64,000 nucleotides of DNA from Chamaecrista fasciculata (GCA_003254925.1 QANZ01039163.1:27810-91809), one strand, 5' to 3'; numbered from the stretch's first letter, positions 26,999 to 37,905 are shown. Numbers and translations are program-made. The notes: generated by a model from the sequence alone, not told the origin.

Positions 26999-29776
26999 CT
27001 AATCATCCAAAATCACCGGCTCCCCATTCCCCGGAGCGTGCTCGCCACTGCCCTCCGCGCCACCACTGTCCGGGACTATCAGCATTTGCTCGACATCTGG
27101 CTCGTTGCCCGCCGTACTCTGGACGTCCGCCGGGGGAACGTAACCCTCATCCCCAGGACGGAGAGGAGACCGCCCCTCCTGCACCTCCAGCGCATGGATG
27201 GTCCAGTCCTCCGGCAGGTCGGGCATTGGCGTCCCAGGCTCATCGTCATCCGCGCGCATACGGATTTCCTCCCCGCCTCGACCGTTGGGCAGCACCTCAA
27301 AGGTGTAATCGATGCCCGCCTCATTCTGTCCTGGGTTCAAGAACGCCAGCTGCTTCCTGCAGTTCTCGAACCCCCGCGATGTGGCTTGGATATAGTACCA
27401 ATACCACTGACGACGTTCGTCGCGGCGCGCGCGCTCCAACCTCTGGGCCTCCCCCGCCTGGTATGCCTCCAGTTCTGCTCTGGCGGCCGCAGCCTCCCCC
27501 CGCTGCACACCCGCCTCCTGCACCGCCTTCTTTTTCCTCTCCCTCTCCTTCTTCTTCTCCTCCTCAAGCTTCTTCACCTGGACTCGCCCGGCCTGAGCTT
27601 CCTCCAGTGCCTTATCCCTGGCAGCTTCCAGCGCTTTCAGCTGCTCAGCCCCGCCGGCCGTTCGGGCCTCCTCCTTGAGGCGAGCCACCTCCTTGGCCAG
27701 ATTGTGGGACAGCGTCTGCGCCGCGTGACTAGCCACAGACGCCATCATGCCGAATTGCGCCGCATAGTCCGCCGGCGGCCACTTGTAGGCATCGGCTACC
27801 ATGGTGTCATGCCACTCATAGGTGCCGTTGGAGTAGAGGGATTGGACGGAGGCTATCCCAGAGAACCTCCCGCTGAATGGTCGCGCTGGCAGATAGGGGA
27901 ACTCAGCTTCCCCATTCTCATTGACTCGCCGGGCGTCCGGCATCTCCATCCGCGGGTTGCTCGGGCCGTCGCCATCCGGATGGCTCACCTTGATGAACCG
28001 ATCCAACTCTACATCATCCCAGTGAATAAACTCCCCGGGATCTGCTGGGCGAACAGTGCGCGCCCTCTTTGCCGGCGGCTCCTCCCTCTCGGCAGGACCT
28101 TTCCCTCTTCCATCGGTCCTCCCCCGCTCCGATGGGCCCCCCGCCTGCCTCATCCCACCAGGCGCTAACACTGGTGGTCCAGCTCTCCTTCTTGACGGGC
28201 TCGCCGACGCCCGCCCCGCGCCCCCAGACGCCGAAGGAGCACGAGACGAAGGGCCTGAACCCCTTGGCCTCCCCCCTGGCGCAACTGGTGGCGCCCTCAT
28301 CCCTCCCGAAGCCCTGCCCTGAGCCCTCGCCGGCTCACTGCTCCTCTCCGCCCGGCCAGCCGCAGCCGAGCTCCCGGCGCCCTGGACTTCCGGCCTCCTC
28401 TGCGCCTCTTTCATTGCTGCAAAAACAATAAGAAACTCGTTAGATACAACCCGAACAACCAAGTAACACATGACAAAGGAAAGCAAATGTTAGTGTTAGT
28501 TAAAATATTACATGTTTGTTCATAATTTTTGTAAAACGAGGTTAGCAGCCTATCCGTCCGCCGCTCCTCCTCGCTCAGATGCCCTCTCTTAATAGGGCTA
28601 GTCCCCGTTATTAGAGTTTTAGGGAAGATATATTTTCATATATTGCAATGAAGTACAGTACAGTATATATAGACTATTCTCTTAGCTTGATAACTAAAGC
28701 TAATGAATAAGCCTGAGTACAATAACAGAAATCAGTTCTAACAATATCAGGAAATCAGTTCTAACTAACTAACTGCTTTCACTTACACCCGTGATGGCGT
28801 CCGACCACGCCACTGGAAATAACGGGCGTCCATCCTCTTCCCTCACCCACCACGGGCGCTCAACGTTGTTGCGCACTATGGGGAAGTATTTGTCTTTCCA
28901 GTTCTTCCAGTTACTTATACTGGCCGGAAACCCAGGTAGAGCACCCCCCTTCCTCTGGATGTTCACCCGCCCGTTGTCCCCAGCCTTCACGGAGAACCAA
29001 TACAAAAACAACTTCACAGTGAGCTCCCAGCCCACTGTCCACGCAGCATACTGCACAAATTTCAAACTCCTCCAGGCGTTCGCTGCTAACTGCGCTGGAC
29101 AACAGTTGAGGTGATTCAGCACCTCCATCTCAAACTCTGTAAACGGCATGTCGGAATCACACTCCCGCAACAGGATTTCGTGTACGATAAACCCACGCGG
29201 ATTAGTCCACCACATAGAATTGTTGCCGTCCCACACGCCGACGGCCATGCCGCTCCCCTCCCGGCCGGACCCTGGCCCAAAATACGCCACTTGGGCCGCC
29301 TCCAAATCTTCATCGGTGGCAAATTTGGAAGGCTCTGCTGGCGGCCCCGTGGTCGCCCTAACTTCGGGGTTCCCAAACCCCTCCGCGGCGTCCCACGCCA
29401 CCTCGTCACGCGCCATGATCAGGCGCTCCCCTTCGGCCTCCGACCCACTCAGGGGACCCGTTGGTTCTTCTCTCAACATTGGGGGCTCTCCCTCTGAACA
29501 GTCGGAGAGCTCCAGCACTTGCTCCTCCGACGCGTCTAATGGATCGTGTTCCACGTTTGATGGATGCGAGGTCGCCAGATCCATACCCCCTCTGTAGACA
29601 GTAAGTGCGCCCGCCCTTTCACTTGCTCTCCTTGCTAGTAACCTAGCCGCCCGCCGCACCGTTTCCTCTAACGACTGTCGAACCTCTTCCAAATCTACAG
29701 AGCTACTGCCCTGTGTAGTCAAACTACTAACTCTACTTAGTTCTTCACCCTCTGCTAACTCCCTAATGACCACCAT
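26999..29776 (-). CDS. Antisense additional ORF of the Tat element (putative gypsy-type transposon family)
   Basis: Two exons, 28789-29776 and 26999-28416, join in phase across a GT-AG intron to 2406 nt (801 residues). The first exon carries ECDSDMPFTEFEMEVLNHLN, QLAANAWRSLKFVQYAAW and LTVKLFLYWFSVK, the pattern I associate with the 'putative gypsy type transposon' (Transposase_28-like) domain. The second starts with a Pro/Arg/Ser-rich region with a basic PPAKRARTVRP that could be a nuclear signal. It then has a coiled coil of about 110 residues rich in A, E, K and R, and a C-terminal block with SRGFENCRKQLAFLNPG. The frame is intact, which is striking beside the broken integrase. The function of this ORF family is unknown. 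The start at 29776 is the first in-frame ATG of the exon. Confidence 0.7.
28417..28788 (-). other. Intron of the antisense ORF
   Basis: 372 nt, with a donor at 28788 (acgg/gtgtaagt) and an acceptor at 28417 (tttttgcag). Part of it (about 28615-28760) is AT-rich, unlike the exons, and its minus strand reads tgttagaactgatttctg... ctatatatactgtac, like a small LTR. I could not define its ends. Confidence 0.5.
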
Positions 29777-30455
29777 GGTCTCTAACACTGGCCAGATAAG
29801 TCAAAACACAAGGGGTTAGGAGGTACCTGAAGACATAGTACGTTTGGTTGTTAGTTTGAAAGTTGAACACTTTGTGGCGCTCGCCCTGAATATCAACTGA
29901 TCACTCGTACCCTGGGAACCCTGCAAACAAGGACACACATGTCATCATGACCGTACAACTGACGACCGCCTCACTCACATGAGACGCCCGCCCCACAAAC
30001 CCAGAACACCCCAAACACTCCTTCATCGGAGAGTACGAACACGATGAACAGTCACCCAAAAAACCCAGAAAAACCCAGAAACTCAACACCCTACACCCAG
30101 ACCCACACCCATTTTTCGCTGCCTCACACTCACAAACTCACCCTACAGCGAATGACAACCACTCTGTTCAGACACCCAACCCATTTCCGCCGTCACCCAC
30201 GACGGCGGAACACCACCCAGAAACACACGACACATCAACTTCTAACAGATACAAACCCTAACCCAGCAAATACACTACATATTCGACGGAAAATACTCAC
30301 CAGAAAGCCTTGCGCTCGAACGATTCTCCTTCACGGTCACTTCTCTCCGTTTTCCGGCGACGTTTCGACAAATCCGGCGACTGGACTCTTCGGTTTCCTC
30401 TCTTCTCTCTCCTCAAATCGCTGGAATGTGTAAAAGTGCGAAAGACACAGCCTTT
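29777..30455 (-). other. Leader of the antisense gene, probably spliced
   Basis: Downstream of the TATA box a donor (ttctg/gtgagtat) lies at 30300 and an acceptor (ttgtttgcag) near 29923. This suggests a non-coding first exon at about 30301-30430 and a second leader exon from about 29922. A further 39-nt candidate intron directly before the coding exon is too short to trust. Confidence 0.4.
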
Positions 30456-30470
30456 GGCCCTTTTATACCC
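30456..30470 (-). promoter_or_regulatory. TATA box of the antisense gene
   Basis: On the minus strand gggtataaaagggcc is a strong consensus TATA box. It lies inside the retrotransposon, outside its LTR, and points away from the LTR toward the antisense frame. Confidence 0.6.
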
Positions 30471-30798
30471 TTGCGAGCGCGGCATACGAGGCGTTTTTGG
30501 TTTTTCAAATTTCGGCCTCCCGGGTAGCGACACGTGTCCCTGACAAGACAACCCTACCTACCACTTGCCCGCCCGCCATGCTCCACTGACTTTCCGTTTT
30601 CCCGTGGAAGGCCGCCGTTCGTCCTATTTCCTCTGCGAGGGGGACAAGTACTCCTGCACATTTTTGGGCGTGCGCCAATAGACGCGAATACACTGCCCAA
30701 GCGCGGATCCCATCTCACGCTCTCCGAACCTGTCATCCCGCGCGCCTTAAGGAACAATACGACGAACGCGCACGTAGACTTCTTTAAGGAGGGACTTG

Positions 30799-31215
30799 TG
30801 ATACATCACTATTTGGGCGTACGCCTAAACAGCCCTCGCACCGGGCCTCTTCTCCCCTCCGCACCTTGCGAACCGCCCTCGAGTCAATCGGGCGCCCCAA
30901 ACACACTTAGGGGCGGTCGTGATCCATCCTGGGTCTTGGCGCCCGTCCCCCAAATGACACGTGGCCACCCACGATTACCCTGCTCCGCAATCCACGCTAC
31001 GGGAGATCGTGGGCTGCGGACCAACTCACCCACGATCTCCAATTTCTAGGTGCCCGCCTAGAGACGCGACACGCAATCACCCACGATTGCCTTGCTCCGC
31101 AAATCTCGGTCTCCACCATCTTCGCTGGTGGAGATCGTGTCCAACTACGTGGTCCGCCCCGCGCGCTGACCACCTCTCTCCTCCCTGCTCTATAAATAGA
31201 GCCCATCTCACCAGT
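30799..31215 (+). mobile_element. 3' LTR of the Tat element (incomplete at the gap)
   Basis: Starts TGATACATCACTATTTGG directly after the purine tract aaggagggacttg. TATA box ctctataaatagag at 31189-31202. Inside, the block cacccacgatt(a/g)cc(c/t)tgctccgcaa occurs twice, about 110 bp apart, and other cccacgatctcc/gggagatcgtggg copies occur in both orientations. The R-U5 part lies in the gap. The start is related to that of the solo LTR at 8657. Confidence 0.75.
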
Positions 31216-31428
31216 NNNNNNNNNNNNNNNNNNNNNNNNNNNNNNNNNNNNNNNNNNNNNNNNNNNNNNNNNNNNNNNNNNNNNNNNNNNNNNNNNNNNN
31301 NNNNNNNNNNNNNNNNNNNNNNNNNNNNNNNNNNNNNNNNNNNNNNNNNNNNNNNNNNNNNNNNNNNNNNNNNNNNNNNNNNNNNNNNNNNNNNNNNNNN
31401 NNNNNNNNNNNNNNNNNNNNNNNNNNNN
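31216..31428. other. Assembly gap (213 N)
   Basis: A run of N that hides the end of the Tat 3' LTR and the junction with host DNA. It is followed by a T-run. Confidence 0.99.
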
Positions 31429-33040
31429 TTTTTTTTTTGGTTGGAATAAGACTGGTTCTTTCAAATTTTCTGGAGAATGTTTTGTTTTTTCTTAGAATGA
31501 ATTCAAGCCTAAGTTTCTTGCAATTCTATTTGAGAATATTGAGTACTTTAGATGCTGAAAATCTATTGAGAGCTTTTTTTTTTTTTTTTCCGGTTCTATT
31601 CAAAATTCTATTGACAGATGTGAATCAGTGTTTCCAAGATTTAAACATAACTTGATATCTGAACCAAAATCATAAAACAAGTTTCCTTCTCATGGGTAGG
31701 AGCTATTAAACAAAATTTACTAATGGATTAGAAATCTGACATCATGGTACTGTTTTGGTGACATGTTGAACTGGATCAGCATGTGAGAACTTGATATACA
31801 ATCAATAATTCCTCCTTAATACAGATACAAGTCCGCCAGTTATACACATATTTTGCTACTCGTTGATATCACTCTCCCTAAGACCCTAATCCACTAACAA
31901 AAATCAAAATACTCAGATAAGAAATAGAGTGATCCCTATTCCCTCGTCAATTATCACTTATCAGTGTCAAGTTATACAATGATTCACAAGGATAAACGAA
32001 AGAAACAGACATGCCCTTTATCCCTAGTAGTTTAATTATACAATACAAAATCATCCTTCCAAGAGCTAACTCTTCTCTAGGAAGAAGGGATTGCTCAAAT
32101 ACTACCAAGGCCCATGGAGACACACCCATAACTTGTTTTGCTGGAGTACACAAGTCAAAACCAATTCTTAATGTTAGATCCATGCATTGTACAAACCATA
32201 AAACTCACATTTTCTCAGCTTCAAACCTATAAATTGAATTAGCTTCAGTCTCAGAGATTACTAACCTAAAAAAGCATAATCAACCATTTATTACAATATG
32301 TTAGTCGACAATCCATCATAGAGAATTGACAAAATTCTTGGCAAATATTGAAATCAGTGTACAAGACTCAAGCTAGAATGAATTTGCGTCCTTTATAAAT
32401 GCATTGGATGGATACTACTGAGAACACCATATCAGACACCCTAAAGTATCAAGTTGCAAGAACCACGAACTACATTTTGGCCAAACAGTACAGTCATACA
32501 TGCAGATTCCTAGTATGAATTGAAACTTATTTAGAAGGTATCTAACAAGTAACAGATGTCTTTTTATTCCTGAAAGCAGTACATAAAGGTCCTAGAGTGT
32601 CTGATAAATGAGACAAACTTGTACAAAGCTTATTGCAAAAAGTGTCCAGAAATACCCAAGCAATATTTCTGTCTGTGTAAGAAAGTCATGGACATGTGCA
32701 GAAACATGCCCTATCTAAACAATCTAGCATAATGAGAAACAGAAAACACTTATAACCAGTATCAATAACAAAATCACTCAAATTTGAGTGTACAAATGAA
32801 ACCATTGCGTGACATATAACCAAAATGCAGTATTTAAGCGACAACATGACTAGAGCTTTCTCTATTCTGCAGGAGTCATGATCAGCAGTACAGGAAAAAA
32901 TAAAAAGGAAATACATCGCCTAAACATATACGTAAAAGCAGTATTCCAGTATTAACACTTATCTAAAAGTAAGAGATTAAGGGGAAAACAAAATGGGTAA
33001 ACCGAAAGGGAGGGCCAGCCAAATTCATTCACCAACCACT
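31429..33040. other. Intergenic; includes the 3' UTR of the seven-transmembrane gene
   Basis: No convincing reading frame on either strand. The part nearest 33041 should be 3' untranslated sequence of the minus-strand gene. Composition is less AT-rich than other spacers, so non-coding transcription cannot be excluded. Confidence 0.45.
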
Positions 33041-34366
33041 TCAAAGCTCAAATTCTTCGTCCTTCAGTGCCATTTCAGCAGCCTCTTCATCTTCTTCATC
33101 AAGGACGAAGTATTCATTCTTCTCCAAAGGTCTAAACATGTAAAACATCACCATGTAAAATGCAAGACTGGCAATTTCCTCCGCGGCATTGCTTACCCAC
33201 TGGTACTTATATGCAGCAATTGTTTTAAGCGCAAACACTACTATACGTGTGAAGTACAAATACCCGATGACAACAACGTAAAATTGTCTGAAAAGCGTCA
33301 ATTTTGCCAAATTTCTAGCAGCCTTCCCATCAGTCTTGGAAGTTTCCCTAAGCGTTCTAATAGACCAAACTATGGGGAAAATAATAGCACAACAACAGAT
33401 AATATCCACCAGCAAGAAGACTTGATTCCATGTAACCCAATCCTTAATAAATGGCCCAGTCTCACCGATCACAACAGATGCCAAATTCGCCAGAACCTGA
33501 AGCGGGATCACAATCATCAACACTTTCTTCTCTCTCTCTTGCAAAAAGGGTTTTAAAAACGACCACCCGGTTCCGATCAATATGATAACAGTGAAGAGCA
33601 AAACAACCCGAATAAACTGAAATATATAAAACAGAACATCCCAACCATGAGGAGTCCCGGTGACCTTAACGTAATGCTTGTCCTCAGCGGCGCAGATCAG
33701 ATTCAAAGCCTTCATGAGAAGCAACACAGCCATCAATAAATGAATCCGATGAACGGATCGCTTATTGGTGTAACAGAAGTAGCCCCAGAAACCCAAGAAG
33801 CCGAAATAAGCGAGAGAGAAGAGAAAGAATAGGGAAGGGAGCTGAGTCTGACCGGCAGAAAGATAGTCCTTGGAGTCATCGGCATCGAGATTATAAACTT
33901 GGGTGCGAACCACCATGGAGACAGAGGTATCGGGAGCACAATTGGCGAAGAAGAGGCTGTATTCATTGGGAGAAGTGACAGGGTAAGATCGATTGAATGA
34001 GGCAAGAGGAGGAGGAGAGAGATCACGGAAAGTGAAGAGACGGAAGATGTAGTGGGAATCAAGGACACAGAAGGAAGGGTTTTGTTGGATCTCGATGAGG
34101 ACTTGGAGGAGGCTTTCTTCGTTGAGAAGGAAGAAGCCGAGGCGAGAAGATTCGGGCTGTTGAGCGGCGGAGGAGAGAACGGCGACGGAGACGGAGGAGA
34201 CGGAGATGGCGACGTAACCCTTGTGGGTGAATCCGAATTTCTCGAAGAGGATCATAGGTCGAGTGTCGGAATCGATGGTGAGGGATTTGATCTCGCCGGA
34301 GGAAGGAGAGAGAAGGGAGAGAAGGAAGAGAAGGAAGAGGAAGAATGTGAATAGTGGCTTGGCCAT
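33041..34366 (-). CDS. CAND7: Lung seven-transmembrane receptor family protein (GPR107/CAND7-like)
   Basis: A 441-residue intronless frame. The first 24 residues, from MAKPLFTFFLFLLFLLSLL, form a signal peptide. A luminal domain of about 170 residues follows, with ESSRLGFFLLNEESLL and a pair of Cys in FCVLDSHY and FANCAPD. Then come seven hydrophobic segments with family phrases GYFCYTNKRSVHRIHLLM, GTGWSFLKPFLQEREKK and WNQVFLLVDIICCCAI, and an acidic tail ending ALKDEEFEL. Family members (animal GPR107/108, plant CAND6/7) sit in the Golgi/endosomal system and have been proposed as G-protein-coupled receptor candidates; the ligand is unknown. A longer in-frame start 57 codons upstream exists, but the signal peptide directly after MAK makes 34366 the better start. 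Confidence 0.88.
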   Translation of the reverse strand: MAKPLFTFFLFLLFLLSLLSPSSGEIKSLTIDSDTRPMILFEKFGFTHKGYVAISVSSVSVAVLSSAAQQPESSRLGFFLLNEESLLQVLIEIQQNPSFCVLDSHYIFRLFTFRDLSPPPLASFNRSYPVTSPNEYSLFFANCAPDTSVSMVVRTQVYNLDADDSKDYLSAGQTQLPSLFFLFSLAYFGFLGFWGYFCYTNKRSVHRIHLLMAVLLLMKALNLICAAEDKHYVKVTGTPHGWDVLFYIFQFIRVVLLFTVIILIGTGWSFLKPFLQEREKKVLMIVIPLQVLANLASVVIGETGPFIKDWVTWNQVFLLVDIICCCAIIFPIVWSIRTLRETSKTDGKAARNLAKLTLFRQFYVVVIGYLYFTRIVVFALKTIAAYKYQWVSNAAEEIASLAFYMVMFYMFRPLEKNEYFVLDEEDEEAAEMALKDEEFEL

Positions 34367-34852
34367 TTTGGCGGAAAACGGCGACGGCGACGGCGATTGC
34401 GGCGGCCGGAGGGAGGGATCTCTGAACTTCGAAAATGGAAAATTGGGGAACGAAGAAGAAATGGCCCTAGCTTCTTCACCAATAATGGATTTGCTTATTA
34501 ATTTTGGATCTAGATTCCGGCCGAGTCTTGTTCTCAACGACGTCGTATTCGCAATGGAAAATGACAGAAATGTCTTTTCCTTCCTTTTCTTTTTCTGCTC
34601 TGCAATTTTTTAATTTTCTCCCTTTCTCACGGAATTTTGTAGTCAACACTCAAGGAAAATGTTTGATAGACGTTGACGAGTCAAATATATATATAATAAT
34701 TTTCCCTTTCTCTCTGGGCGTAGCCCACTCTACTTGTACCAAAAAACAAAAAACAATTTCCCTTCTACGGAAAAAAATTGTGGGCTTTCAAAAATATTAG
34801 TCCATCCGTGTGATTTTAATTTTATCCTTCGGACGTAATAAGTAATTTATTA
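34367..34852. other. 5' flank of the seven-transmembrane gene
   Basis: Contains its 5' UTR, with a tatatataataat stretch near 34687. No other gene is seen. Confidence 0.45.
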
Positions 34853-35205
34853 TTGGCTAAAGTGGACTCTTTGTACATAAATTTGGTAAAGGTCTTAATT
34901 TGGTCTCATAACTTTTTTTTGTTGCAATTTTGGTCTCATAATTTCTGAAAACGTCTCACTGTTAGTCCAAAGTTGATTTCCATCCATTTTCAGCCATTAA
35001 AGATGATCTGACATACTGAGTTGAATGATAATATGACAAATATGGGTGAAGTAGATTTAACGACAAATAATGGATGGAAATCAGTTTTGGACCAACGATG
35101 AGACGTTTTCAAAAGTTATGAGACCAAAATTGCCACAAAAAAAGTTATGGGACTAAATTAAGACCTTTGTCAAAGTTATGGAACAAAAAATGTACTTTAG
35201 CCTTT
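34853..35205. repeat. Foldback element, copy C
   Basis: The ends ttggctaaagtggac and aatgtactttagcctt are inverted repeats. Internal phrases tggtctcataac / gttatgagaccaaaattg pair across the element. The centre (gatctgacatactgagttga) matches copy B. Confidence 0.7.
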
Positions 35206-35768
35206 ACTATTTTTTTAATATTAGTCCATCCTTAAGTAGAGAACATGGAAGAGATTAGTCCCTCCACTTGATGGTAGATATTATTGGTTTATGCTAAAAA
35301 AAAATAGTTTCTTCACAACATATATGAATATATAGACATCTATACATTTGATAATAGATCAAAATCTTTCATAAAAAAATAAAATTAAAAATAAATCTAA
35401 ATAAAACCATAATCGAACTTGAATCAATTTAAAATCTGTTTTATTTATTTATAAACTCAACTAACATGATAAAATCAAATAAGAGTTACAAGTATTACAT
35501 TTTTTTTTTATGGAAAGTACTACATCTGTTTTATGTAAATAGAGGTCAAAAGAAGAAAAAGAAGATGAACGGGATAACGTTTTGGAAAAAAATTTAGAGA
35601 TAGAGAGAAGGGGGTTTAGGACACGATCATTAAGTGTGTTTACTACTTTATATGTTTGATTTTTTTTTTGGGTTGCCATATGTTTGATATTTATTCGATA
35701 CTAAACATTGTGGTACTGATGGTGATTGATGAATTATATGTGTTTTTCAAGGCACCAATCAAATGACA
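35206..35768. other. Intergenic, AT-rich
   Basis: No coding signal. Confidence 0.5.
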
Positions 35769-36412
35769 TTTTCAAGGCATATAGTTTTTTTTTTAAAGCA
35801 TCGACACATGATATATTATAGAAAAGTTAAACGGCACTTATAAATATATAGAGAATCCAAATCTGATACAACATATGAAAAAAAAAGTAAAATTGTTGAA
35901 CTAAGAAGACAAATTAAATGCATAACTGATCCTATATGGACAATATTCAGAGGATGAAAACCATCATCGATCTTGGTGTTGTCAACAAAGCAATTACTAT
36001 TATACTTTCTGTTTATCATAAGATAACTCAACTTCATGGTTGTAGAGGCCACCGACTTCACCATAAGATTAAAAGCGGATTGAAAACTTCGTGGCATAAA
36101 TGCTCAGATCATAGTCGATCTATTACTGGAAACAAATCTTTCATGAAGAAAGAGCATAACCATAAAAGATCCGGATAAAACCAGAATTAGATCTGGATAT
36201 AACCACCACTAAAATAGGGGGACTAAAAATCTGAGTTATTGAAACAAGAAAATGAAAAGAAAAGACGAAAATCAAGGAGGAATTACTCAGGTGTAGAACA
36301 ATTCCCCTGTAACTAGATCTGAAAAGGGAAAACTTGATAAGAAAGTAGAGAAAAGACAGAGAAAAAGTGTAGAGAGAGAGAGGGGCGGTTTATTTTTCAA
36401 GGCATATAGTTT
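35769..36412 (-). mobile_element. Retroposed segment with 19-bp target duplication and poly(A)
   Basis: The 19-bp word ttttcaaggcatatagttt occurs at 35769-35787 and again, exactly, at 36394-36412. Between them lie about 600 bp that, on the minus strand, begin with a leader-like pyrimidine-rich stretch (ctctctctctctacactttt) and end in a run of A (ten T at 35785-35794 on the plus strand) abutting the duplication. A long direct repeat plus a 3' poly(A) is the signature of LINE-driven integration. A 93-codon frame (36097-35816, MPRSFQSAFNLMVKS...) lies inside. I do not recognise it; a retrocopied mRNA or a SINE/LINE derivative are the options. Confidence 0.6.
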
Positions 36413-36869
36413 AGATTAACAATAATTATTAGTATTAAACTTTTTTCATAAATTTGAGATCCTTTAAATTAATATAATATTAAATTAAAAAAAATTGAAA
36501 TGATTTCTCAATTCTTATTTTCTCTTCACTTATTTTTTTTTTTTATCATTATTATTCTTTTATTGTTCGTTCAATTTTTTAAATTTTAGATTCGATATGC
36601 ATTGTATACTTAATTATAATATGATGGATAATAATATGCACGTAATCTTAAATTCAAAATATTACTTAAAATCTATACTAAACCGACCAACTCATAGTTC
36701 TTTAAAGAAAAAACATTCTCATAAGCTTTAAAGTTGAAATCACTCGTGCATTGCCATGTCATTTTCGTAGAAATTGGCCGCATGAGTCCTCGACATGACA
36801 ATCGTTCCTATTCTCTCCCAATTTCATACTTTCACGTGTTCATCGCGTGTATAATTAAATATTAAATAT
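36413..36869. other. Intergenic, very AT-rich
   Basis: No coding signal. Confidence 0.5.
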
Positions 36870-37062
36870 TTAAGGCTAAAGTCCTATTTTAGTTCCTAGT
36901 TATGCTTATTGTTCTAAATTGGTCCCCCAATTATTTTTCATTCCATATTAATCCCCAGTTATGTAAAACTTGACAAAGTTAGTCCCTCTAACAATCTCCA
37001 TCCATTTTTCTGTTAACAAAAATAAAATTAATTTTTAACTCCTAAAAATTTAAATGTTTTAC
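36870..37062. repeat. Single arm of a foldback element
   Basis: It opens taaggctaaagtcctatttt and continues with phrases such as ctaaattggtcccccaatta and aagttagtccctctaac, similar to copies A-C, but no complementary right arm is visible. Probably a truncated copy. Confidence 0.45.
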
Positions 37063-37650
37063 AACTTTTTTTCTCTAACGGGTTTTATTTTATTCTCTCT
37101 CTCAATCTTTGGCAGATGAAGCACACGAAAGATTCTCCTCCACCAATTGTAGCGTTTCTAATTTCCACAAAATGCCATGTATGAACAAATGAATGAATGA
37201 ATGAATGATCAGTGAGTGATTCAGTGAATCGGAGGCTTCTTCGATCAACGTAATATGAGAGTTTGCGTCTCCAAACCGCCAAAGTCGAACTCTTATGCCG
37301 TTAGGCTAACAGAACAACAACAAGAAGAAAATAATTATTATCAATGTCTCAAATCTAACGGTTTGCTTTTGCGGTGTCATTACAGTTTCACAGCTCAATT
37401 TCATTTCGGAATTTCAGGATTAGGTTTTTATTTTTTTATCATGAACGATCAACCCCAAATCATGAGCTAATCTCAGATCTTGCAGAATAATAATCACCTG
37501 AACTACGTCGTTTGGCCTCGCCGTCCCCCGTTGTTCCCGCAGGACAACGCAGTCGTGTTTCACGGCGCTCTCTCTNTATGAATAGGAGGAAGGTACTATA
37601 ATGGCTTGGAAGGGATCAATTGGTTACGGAGAAGGTTGAGTCAAGCTTTT
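37063..37650 (+). other. Island of moderate GC; possible gene fragment
   Basis: A frame at 37255-37470 (MRVCVSKPPKSNSYAVRLTE...) and, after a possible splice at cttgcag near 37484, a second open stretch reading QNNNHLNYVVWPRRPPLF, then PQDNAVVFHGALS. A tgaa microsatellite is at 37188-37207 and one N at 37576. No family is recognised and no full gene model can be built. Confidence 0.25.
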
Positions 37651-37905
37651 TTTTTTTTTTGAAAAAAGAAATATTTAGCAAGATAAAATTATGATTAAAA
37701 GTTATAAATTTATAATTTTATTTTTGTTTTGTAAGTTTCAAAGACTTGTTTAATAAAGATAATAAACTTTTTAACTATTGTAAGATGAATTAATGACCTG
37801 AATAAAACAAAATCCTGTAAAAAGGATAAAATCTTGATAAAAATGTTGTGATCCATTCATTTTTAGACATAAATAAGGAATCTTTTATACTAACATAATA
37901 AACCT

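Larger units (their letters stand above)
26031..31215 (+). mobile_element. 5'-truncated Ty3/gypsy retrotransposon of the Tat lineage
   Basis: A GC-rich block of at least 5.2 kb in AT-rich DNA. In plus orientation it has the end of integrase (26031-26382), a spacer, a long antisense gene (26999-29776, promoter near 30460), a polypurine tract (aaggaggga, 30787-30794) and an LTR starting TGATACATCAC at 30799 that runs into the gap at 31216. Gag, protease, reverse transcriptase, most of integrase and the 5' LTR are missing. An antisense extra frame between integrase and the 3' LTR is a known feature of Tat-lineage elements. The right end and any target duplication are lost in the gap. Confidence 0.8.

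Noticed and set aside
26840-28168. Long plus-strand open frame (442 codons) overlapping the antisense ORF
   Set aside because: It is the GC-rich complement of the real minus-strand frame; its translation is Pro/Leu/Arg-rich with no domain pattern.
28615-28760. Small copia LTR inside the antisense ORF intron
   Set aside because: The minus strand starts TGTTAGAAC like an LTR, but no matching CA end or target duplication could be fixed.
29788-29826. 39-nt intron joining ATGTCTTCAG to the first exon of the antisense ORF
   Set aside because: Phase and borders fit, but 39 nt is below the usual minimum for plant introns, so I started the frame at 29776.
30997-31464. Open frames spanning the N run
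   Set aside because: They exist only because N codons were read through; no sequence supports them.
34367-34537. 57-codon N-terminal extension of the seven-transmembrane protein
   Set aside because: A typical signal peptide starts directly after the internal Met at 34366; the extension is low-complexity and would bury it.
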